From NCBI GenBank assembly GCA_020746995.1, contig JAGPXD010000001.1:1984001-2048000 (forward strand): 64,000 nt of DNA, written 5' to 3'. Positions 56,607 through 64,000 of this stretch are shown one piece after another; the stretch's first letter is position 1; every line of letters starts with the position of its first letter. The translations under genes and the position numbers were made by a program. The notes under the pieces were generated by a model. It saw only the letters and a list, made by a program, of their open reading frames with translations. It had not been told where the DNA came from and did not search any database. Source of the DNA: Plectosphaerella cucumerina (lineage: Eukaryota > Ascomycota > Sordariomycetes > Glomerellales > Plectosphaerellaceae).

Positions 56607-57921
56607 ATGTCGCCGTTCAACCTTGAGAAGTGTGCGCGGCCGAATATCCTCGCCCTGCAGCCCTACCGCTGCGCCAGAGAGTGAGCTCTCATCTCCCTCT
56701 GCCCTTCTCCTACCCTCATCACTGACTTCCGCCAGCGACTACAAGGACAACGGCACAAATGTCCTCCTCGACGCCAACGAGAACGCTTACGGCCCCTCTC
56801 TCCGTCCCGAGGTCGCCCAGGCCCAGTCCCAGACCGGCGTCGACGTCGACTTCCTCGGCCTCCACCGCTACCCGGATCCTCACCAGGCCGACCTGAAGCA
56901 ACTCCTCTGCACCCTCCGCAACACCCACACCCACACCGCCCGCGACCTCTCCCCCGAGAACCTCTTCGTCGGCGTCGGCAGCGACGAGGCCATCGACGCC
57001 CTCCTGCGCTGCTTCTGCGTCCCCGGCAAGGACCGCATCCTCACCTGCCCCCCCACCTACGGCATGTACTCCGTTTCCGCCCAGGTCAACGACATCGGCA
57101 TCGTAAAGGTCCCGCTACTGCCCGCCCCCGACTTTGCCCTCGACGCCGATGCTGTGTGCGACGCCCTCTCGCGCGAGCCGGACGTCAAGCTCGTCTACCT
57201 CTGCAGCCCCGGCAACCCCACCGGCTCCCTCATGGCAAAGGACGATGTCCGCCGCGTTCTCGAACACCCCACATGGAACGGCATTGTCGTCCTCGACGAG
57301 GCATACATCGACTTCGCCCCCGAAGGCAGCTCCCTCGCTGAATGGGTGCTCGAGTGGCCCAACCTCGTCGTCATGCAGACCCTCTCCAAGGCCTTTGGCA
57401 TGGCCGGCATCCGCCTCGGAGCCGCCTTCACCTCGCCCCCCATCGCCAGCCTACTCAACAACCTCAAGGCTCCCTACAACATCTCCAGTCCCACCAGCGC
57501 CCTGGCATCCTACGCCGCCTCCGAAAAGGGCCTGGCCGTCATGCGCGCCAACCGCGAGAAGCTGCTGGCCCAGCGCGACCGCCTCATCCGCGAGCTCCCC
57601 AACGTCCCAGGCGTCGGCCGCCTTCGCGGCGGTATCACCAGCAATTTCCTGCTGTACGAGATGCTCGACGCCCAGGGCAACCCGGACAACGTCACGGCGC
57701 TTGCCGTCTACGAGAAGCTGGCCGAGGACAAGGGCGTCGTCGTCCGTTTCAGAGGCAAGGAGCACGGCTGCAACGGCTGCCTGCGCATCACAGTCGGCAC
57801 AGAAGAGGAGGTGACGCGCTTCCTCGAGGCCCTGACGCGGTCACTGGAGGAGGTCAGGGGAAAGGGACGTCAGTCTGACGAGGAGAAGAAGGAGGCGTCT
57901 GCGAACGGCGTCATTGCGTAG
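56607..57921 (+). CDS. HIS5: histidinol-phosphate aminotransferase
   Basis: PLP enzyme of histidine biosynthesis converting imidazole-acetol phosphate and glutamate to histidinol phosphate. Two exons, 56607-56680 and 56736-57921, give about 419 residues. The N-terminus (MSPFNLEKCARPNILALQPYRCARD) is followed after the 55-nt intron by VLLDANENAYGPS, the conserved substrate-binding segment. The PLP Lys is K243 in MQTLSKAFGMAGIRLG; cofactor contacts include GVGSDEAIDALLRCF, LCSPGNPTG and VVLDEAYIDF. The C-terminal arginine region is GCNGCLRITVGTEEE. The last 25 residues are an extra charged tail. The long ORF beginning upstream at 56524 is in another frame before the intron and is not used. Confidence 0.95.
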
Positions 57922-58251
57922 AGGTCAGGGGCGCTAGATAGATAGACTTGTATGTATTCCTGCACATTATCGCGCTCATTTTTCATGCAGTCTCGACTTG
58001 ATCTTTCTACCAGACGTCATGTTAGCAGCAATATTGACCGCGGGCAGCGCGCAGAATGGGAGTGGCGGTCTCAGCATGCCAGCCCCTTTTGAAGCCTCCC
58101 ACGTGCTTGGCGTCGGCCACGCTGGCGGGACATCTGGCACGGAGCTGAATGCCTCCATGTCTAAACATCTTTTTTTTCTTTCGCAGATGGCGAATGTGCA
58201 TCCTCGCGACATTGAGCAACAGCTCGTCAAAACTTGTTCAATATATGCATC
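57922..58251. other. intergenic spacer
   Basis: About 330 nt holding the HIS5 3' end and the GH76 promoter. AATATATGCATC lies just before the GH76 ATG, too close for a usual TATA box. Confidence 0.4.
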
Positions 58252-59869
58252 ATGTTAGGCTGGTTGACATGGGTGCTCCTAGGAGCCTCCGTCGCCCGCG
58301 GAATATCTCTTGACATCTCAAACCCAGGTAAGAGACATATTCTCTGGTTGAAATCCTCCCTAGAAACCCCCTGACACCTGGCAGACTCTATTCGCCATGC
58401 AGCAAGCACGATAGCTCACGGAGCCATGTCCTACTACACAGGAAACGTCTCCAACAACCCCGTGGTACGTTGGCCCCTTTCCTCTTCTTGAGATCCCTGC
58501 CTCAACCTCCCAGATGGTCGGCGACCTCCCGGACCCCTATTATTGGTGGCAAGCTGGTGCCCTCTGGGGCGCAATGCTCGACTACTACCACTACACCGGC
58601 GACCCGTCCTACAACCCCGTCGTCCTCCAAGCCCTGCTCGCGCCCTCCAATACGGGCCCAAAGCACGACTACAACCCGCCCGAGCATTACAACGAGCTGG
58701 GCAACGACGACCTCGGATTCTGGGGCTTCGCCGTTCTCGCCGCCGCCGAGCGCAACTTTCCTCAGCCCCGTCCCGACGTGCCCCCTTGGCTCACTATGGC
58801 CGAAAACATCTTCGCCACCCTCTCGTCGCGCTGGGACGCTGCTAGCTGCGGCGGCGGCGTCTACTGGCAGGTCTTCGAGTCGAGCCCCCACGGGCTCAAC
58901 TACAAAAACTCAGTCACCAACGGCGCCCTCTTCCAGCTCGCCGCCCGCCTTGCCAGAGCCACCGGTCAAGCCTCGTACGCTGACTGGGCCGTTCGGGCCT
59001 GGGACTGGAATGTTGCCACCGGCCTCGTCGGGAAGAAGTTCAACGTATACGATGGTGCCCATGCCAGCGACAACTGCGCAGAGGTCAATTACGTTTCGTT
59101 CTCTTACACGGCGGGTATTTTCCTGCATGGGGCTGCTATCATGGCTGAGCACACAGGGGACGAGGTCTGGGCGGACCGGGCAAAAGGGCTCCTAGGTGCT
59201 GTAGGGAACTTCTTCGGAGAGTCGGAGGCGTCGAAAGACATCATGTACGAGCCTGCGTGCGAACCACACGACTTGTGCAACCACGATATGAAGGTAAGGG
59301 GGGCATTCACCTGCTGACCGAAGGATCATCTGACGAGTATCAGTCTCACAAAGGATACCTGGCGCGCTTCATGTGGCAATCGACGAAGCACATGCCCTCT
59401 CTACTTCCAGATGTGAAGAGGATGCTCGAGACAACTTCCCTCGCAGCGGCGGCAGCATGTTCCGGCGGAGAAAACGGAGTGAGATGCGGCCAGAAATGGT
59501 ACGTCGGCGGTTTCGACGGCTCCGTCGGCCTAGGGCAGCAGATGTGTGCCCTCGAGACTATCCAGGGCCTCCTCAGCACGACGGCCAATCCCCCTCGGCG
59601 AAAGGAAGAGATCATCAACCATACAGACACTGCCGTCTGGGAGTCCATACCGACCGAGGCCCCGACGGATATTGCAAATGCCCCGGAGGACGGTAGGTTC
59701 TGATACTTCCGAACTTCGCACAAGACCTGGCTCACTCCTTTCCCTAGCTCCGAAGGGTGGAACACCTGATCAGGACAAGGACAGCGCCACGGCACCTCGG
59801 GCCATGCTGTCGAATGCCATGGCGGGAGCCGGTACTGGGGTTTTAGTGTCTGGCATGTTCTTCCTTTGA
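58252..59869 (+). CDS. GPI-type mannan endo-1,6-alpha-mannosidase, GH76 (Dfg5/Dcw1 family)
   Basis: Five exons (58252-58327, 58385-58464, 58514-59293, 59344-59692, 59748-59869) give about 468 residues. A signal peptide (MLGWLTWVLLGASVARG) leads into DSIRHAASTIAHGAMSYY. Catalytic Asp-Asp is in ELGNDDLGFWGF (near residue 117). Further GH76 motifs are YYWWQAGALWGAMLDYY, KNSVTNGALFQLAARLAR, VNYVSFSYTAGIFLHGAA and, in exon 4, HKGYLARFMWQSTKHMP and RCGQKWYVGGFDGSVGLGQQMCALE. The C-terminus (MLSNAMAGAGTGVLVSGMFFL) is a typical GPI-attachment signal. Dfg5/Dcw1 proteins are thought to process GPI-glycan mannose and transfer wall proteins to beta-glucan, so this acts at the plasma membrane and wall. 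Confidence 0.92.
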
Positions 59870-60736
59870 TACGTCTTGAAGAACAGTGGTTGAATAGGCG
59901 GACATTGCTTGATCGGCGCCATCTGCCTGACGAAGACCTTACATACCTATTCGTATGTGCTTCAAAGCCTCGACCAGTACCATGCCCAGGTTCCAAAAGT
60001 TGTACCAGAAGAAGTTGTCATAATTTGGGGCCCACGGCAAGCCGTTGCGTCTAGCGGCTTAGCCAGCGGGGATAAGGTCTCGGCACTTGAACATGTGGTT
60101 CGCAAGGATGGTGCCGAGAGCCGCCAACAATTTGGTGCCAGTGGCCAAGGCCCCCTTGCCCTGCTTGTTGACGGGCTCCAAGCGTTTGGCCGGAACTCCT
60201 GGATTCCCGATCACCGGACGAGTAGCTCAGGTTCTCTCCGAGGTCGGTGTTTTCAAGACGGCATAGACTTTGGCTCGTCAGCTCGGCATGCTGATCACTT
60301 CGCCGGGACGCGCACGACTCTAGCGGATGTAGACCGGAGATACTTGACGAGGCTGGCAAAGTCAGGGAGACCTGGAGACGAAGCTGTCAGTTTCATCGAG
60401 TCCGAAGATGGGTTGACCAGTATGTGAGAGCAAGATAAGGCTTTTGTCTGCCTGATATGATTTGCGCCGTTCTCAACTTCAACGCCGATAGGGTATAACT
60501 CCAACTGGAGTGCACAAAAGCCAGAATAAACTACTAGTCCCGTCGCTCTTCCGGCGACAAGACCTGAGACCCAAATCCGATCCCGATCCTCAAAATGACA
60601 CGCTTGTCGTTCAGCCATGATGCCGAGGGCTGCAAAGGCCCCTCGATGGCTGCATGCTCCACTCATGAACAGGTTTCTCCTTGCCGTCTTTTCAAAGGCA
60701 CGACACCAGGTGCTCGTTCCGCTCGTCGGCCAGGTG
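59870..60736. other. convergent intergenic region
   Basis: About 870 nt between the stops of the GH76 gene and the small secreted protein. ORFs present are short and unsupported. Confidence 0.4.
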
Positions 60737-61539
60737 TCATGATGCCATTACTGCCATGAGCAAGGCACTGAGTGATGAGGCCAGCAAAAGTGGTGCAGAA
60801 AGTGCGCCCCCTGAGCTTGGGTCCGTTTGTACCGGTTGAGCGTTGACCGTTTCGTGGGAGGTGGTATCCTCGAAGGGATCTTCAAAGATAGTGTCGCCTG
60901 TCACCTGAGGATCTGGGTCCCCCGGAACAGCCTTGGTCTGGGTAGGCTCGTCTGCCAGCGTCAAGGTTCCCCATTGCACTTCAGAGCCAGACAATGTTGA
61001 TGACCAGCTGATTTCAGTCGGACCGGTGTAGATGCCAACAGTGAAGCCGCTCTTCAGACTGGAATACGCCGAACACGCCGCTAGCGTTGTGCCTTCCAAG
61101 CTGCAGCCCAGATTCGCCGTGCTACGAGCAGCAGTCAGTGTCATGGGTTCGTACGGATACAACCGAGAACAACGTACTATGTAGAGGCTTGTGTCCCTTC
61201 GAAGCGCATTGTGTTGTTGCCCTCGGCAAATATGAAGGGAAAATTCAGGGCGAGATTGCAGCTCAGCGGTGTCTGCGGTGCACAGAATATTGTGTATGTG
61301 GTCTCAACGTCATCCTGGAGGAGGGTGTTAGCGGCTTCTTTCCCGTCCATCTCAGCGGGTTGAAGGTGCTCCAGAGGACATACACTGGTAATTATGCTCC
61401 CTCGCACGAGGGACCACGACTTGGTCGAGTAGTAGGGAAGGAAAACCGGAACGGTAACGGGGCTGTCATCGTCGGCCAGGCCGCTGCCCGGGAAAAGACA
61501 GAGCGACAGAAGCAGCAGGGCAGCTTGTGGGTATCGCAT
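60737..61539 (-). CDS. small secreted, probably GPI-anchored protein
   Basis: Three exons (61384-61539, 61178-61314, 60737-61121) give about 225 residues. The signal peptide is MRYPQAALLLLSLCLFPGSGLA. The mature part (VTVPVFLPYYSTKSWSLVRGS, then TTYTIFCAPQTP, then NNTMRFEG, CSLEGTTLAACSAYSS) carries four or five cysteines and one or more N-glycosylation sites. The C-terminus (SSGGALSAPLLLASSLSALLMAVMAS) has the small-residue and hydrophobic pattern of a GPI signal. It resembles small fungal cell-surface glycoproteins usually annotated as hypothetical or GPI-anchored. The first intron, 69 nt, has donor GTATGT and branch GCTAAC and is stop-free in frame, so the unspliced form would carry 23 extra residues. 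Function is unknown. Confidence 0.72.
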
Positions 61540-64000
61540 GGTGACTACTCGGCTCCGAGCCGAGAGGCGGAAATATCAAGGCTATCGGCAAAGTCGCTAA
61601 TGGGCGGTCGAAGCCAGGTATTATGGTCGATTCTTCGGCTCGAAAGGGTAGTCAGGATTATCCGTGGTCTTCGGCGGCGCTGCAAAGCACTCGTGGTCGT
61701 GTTGCGTCAGTCGTCGAAGGTGGCGACAGCGTGACGATCTCGGCATGGAGCTCTCCGTCCACTACGTCGGTCGCGGGGGAGATTTGCGCGTTTATCGGGG
61801 AGGAAGGAGTGGGAGTGGTCGTCGATGAAAGGGCGAGCGATGGGAGCCCTATATGGCGAGGTCAAAGGGGGCGCCGAGGCTCTTGGGATGTCGGAAGGCT
61901 CTGGGGATGCCTGGGCGTGTTGAGGAAGCGGCGGCGAAGAGGCGAGGGCCAGGTAAGCAGAGGGATTGAAACACCATGTGCAGCGGCGGGCGACAGGCGT
62001 TGGGCGAGGAGAATGGCGCCCAGGAGCAGAGAGTTTCTTGGCCCTTGGCTCTTGGCCGCTTGGCGCCAGTGGATGGAAAGCAAAGGGCGTAGGGGTGGGT
62101 GGTGAATCAGTCTGGCGAGCCCAGTCGTCCCCGCGCGGAGAGCCGGAGGCGAGAGCTCGTTTGCGGCGCCGAGGCTGAGAGAGGAGGGTTTCCGTATCGT
62201 CAATGGGCGGGCGCGGACGTGCTGGGTGAAATGATGCGGTCTCACGGGCGCGGCAGTCGCCCGGTTGGCGGCGGGTGCGTCGGTCGTTGGCGTTGGCGGG
62301 ATGAGGCCAAGCCTGGGATGCTAGGCGGTGGACGCTGGGCGGGCGGGATTTCAGAACGGAATATCCCAGCCAAGGTCGTCGGGTCGATTCATTGCGCGCC
62401 GGGGAGAAATGTGTCTGTCTTGGGGTGGGATCGGTGCGATCGGTGTCCGGGATGATGAGTGGTCGTCGTCGTTGTCGTCAGAGCGAGTGCCGCCGCCGGC
62501 GAGAGCAGACCCCGAATCGAAAGTGGTGCGCCAAGACAGACAGCTCTGGAGGCAATACTAGAAGCCGATGAGCGCGAGGGCGAGGGCGAGGGCAAGAGCG
62601 GCGATGGCGACGGCGGCAGCGGGAGGACAGCCCGCTGACGGGAACACGAGGGCGAGGCCAAGATGTGCATCATGCCGGTGCCAAGACGACACGCCAAGAC
62701 GCTCGCGGGGAATGCGACCAATGCCCAGCGACCTGCCAAGCTGTTGTCTGGTAATGGCGGCGGGGGAGGGGACCATCGTGAAAAGGAAGAAGGGAAAAAA
62801 TAAGATAAAAACAGGGGCGCCCAGACACGAGGACCGCCCACAGGACAGCTGGGCGCGGTGTGATCACGACTGGAAGGGACGGGAGAGGAAGGAAAGCTGC
62901 GAGCTCTCGACATTGTCATGTCATTGCCTCTCCCTGGTGTGGTCATGTGCTTACTGTGCGTCCCGGCGGAGAGGTTGCCCCCTCCGCTCCGCTCCCTCAG
63001 CTGTGCGCGGGGCGTTTCCATTGGCTCCGAGCCGGCGGAAGATGCCGACGACCCTTCCTTGCTTGACTTTGGAAGGGACGTTGGCGGGAAGGGATGACCT
63101 GGGTTGCTCCTGCCGTACCTTAATGGCGCCGATCCGATCCCAAGTCCAAATTCCGACGACAAACCACTTCGCTTCTCCTCCTTGGCAACTCTTACTGGTG
63201 CAACGATGCTTAGCTCGGCCAGCCTGATCCCGACCCGATGCCTTGGTCGTCGTCAATCATCGTCAAACAGCTGAGGCGATGCAGCCTCCCGCGCCCCTTG
63301 GCCTTCTCTGTCGCTGCTTGCCAGCTTGCCAGCATCACCCGACGGCCGCTAGCATCTTAGTCTCGATGCAAGCTCCCGAGACGGTGCGGCAGCTAGTCGT
63401 CCGGAACATGTCGCCACATATCGGACGGAAACCTCCCAGTGCAACCCGACCAACAGTCGACCGAATAGATTGCTTGATTGGCAGGCTGTCATTGAGACAG
63501 GGTGGCCGGCTGCTATCTTGACAGCACTGGACAGTTTACTCCGCCATCGAGGCGTCTAGAGATTGTGCATCACAACCCGGCCGGCCGGCCTGGACTCAAA
63601 TCTCTCCGGGACGCGGACGTGTCTGCCCGGTGGTTGCGGGCCCTGCCAATGGTCTCCGGCTCCGACGTTACGGCGGGTGGTCTGTCTCCGCTGTCCAATC
63701 CCGCTCTGGCTAGGTAATGATGGTGAGATGTCAGCTGTACGGTGCCTCGATGCTTTTACCAAAGGCCATCAGGAACAACGGCGTGGTGGTTTTTCCTCAA
63801 AGACGGTGTGTCGCCTCAACACAATCCCGTTAACAAACATTGTTCTTTCCGCAGCTACAAAGTCAATGTTTCCACACAAAGCATTGCCCATCGCCGGTTA
63901 CTCACAAGTACACTGGATGCCACCTGTCTTTGATATCAGCGCATGTGAATCGCGACAGCCGTTCTCTCCGAGAGGCACTGATTCGGCCATAGATGCACTG
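61540..64000. other. gene-poor region to the window end
   Basis: About 2.46 kb. Several ORFs of 100-260 codons occur on both strands, mostly Ser/Pro/Arg-rich shadows of GC-rich sequence, with no domain, signal peptide or splice support. GAGGGCGAGGGCGAGGGC near 62575 is simple sequence. A gene reaching beyond 64000 cannot be excluded. Confidence 0.4.

Noticed and set aside
62389..63162. 257-codon minus-strand ORF near the window end
   Set aside because: Low-complexity Ser/Pro/Arg/Thr composition typical of GC-rich non-coding sequence; no signal peptide or domain.
1..64000. tRNA, rRNA, CRISPR arrays and intact transposable elements
   Set aside because: I looked for T-loop motifs, regularly spaced repeats, terminal repeats and transposase or reverse-transcriptase motifs and saw none. 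A covariance-model scan would be decisive for RNA genes.

Overview
The window is nuclear DNA of a filamentous ascomycete, most likely a Sordariomycete. The evidence is moderately high GC, short introns of about 49-150 nt with GT(A/G)NGT donors and CTGAC/CTAAC branch sites, CT-rich leaders before many start codons, and a fungal gene set (M28E leucine aminopeptidase, GH76 mannosidase, END3, an Eps1-like PDI, Gyp5-like RabGAP). I cannot name the genus from sequence alone. No plasmid, phage, CRISPR, tRNA, rRNA or intact transposon was seen. Gene density and codon use look like ordinary core chromosome.

Layout. 1-3950 is gene-poor. 4.3-13.1 kb: a Pcl/Mug80-type cyclin, pyridoxamine-phosphate oxidase (minus), an eleven-exon Dal5-family MFS permease, an SRPK-like kinase (minus), and divergent from it a 221-residue protein I cannot place. 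13.6-18.4 kb: an amidase, a secreted leucine aminopeptidase and a small Cys-based phosphatase. 19.4-20.3 kb holds a short lysine/arginine-rich ORF followed by frame-broken coding-like sequence, probably a decaying gene. 20.7-27.3 kb: END3, an AIF/AMID-type flavoprotein (minus), acyl-CoA-binding protein, and tyrosyl-DNA phosphodiesterase TDP1 (minus). 28.3-41.0 kb: an Eps1-like membrane PDI, a GNAT acetyltransferase, a small beta-carbonic anhydrase and DNA topoisomerase II. 42.2-53.2 kb, all minus: a reticulon, a Gyp5-like RabGAP and a polyglutamine SS18/SSXT-like protein. 54.6-61.5 kb: a GDSL esterase (minus), HIS5, a GPI-type GH76 mannosidase and a small secreted, probably GPI-anchored protein (minus). 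61.5-64 kb is gene-poor.

Most genes are unrelated housekeeping functions. Loose themes are endomembrane traffic and ER shape (END3, reticulon, Gyp5-like, Eps1-like), DNA topology and its repair (TOP2, TDP1), and the cell surface (GH76, GPI-type protein, aminopeptidase). Nothing looks like a biosynthetic cluster or a defence island. Exon structures below were assembled by hand from splice consensus, reading-phase agreement and family similarity; no transcript data were available. The most interesting leads are the unplaced 221-residue protein sharing a promoter region with a kinase, the broken gene at 19.4-20.3 kb, the polyglutamine SS18-like protein, the possible organelle-targeting extension on TDP1, stop-free introns whose retention would give insertion isoforms, a 33-nt microexon in the reticulon, and a GCN4/CPC1-type element before HIS5.
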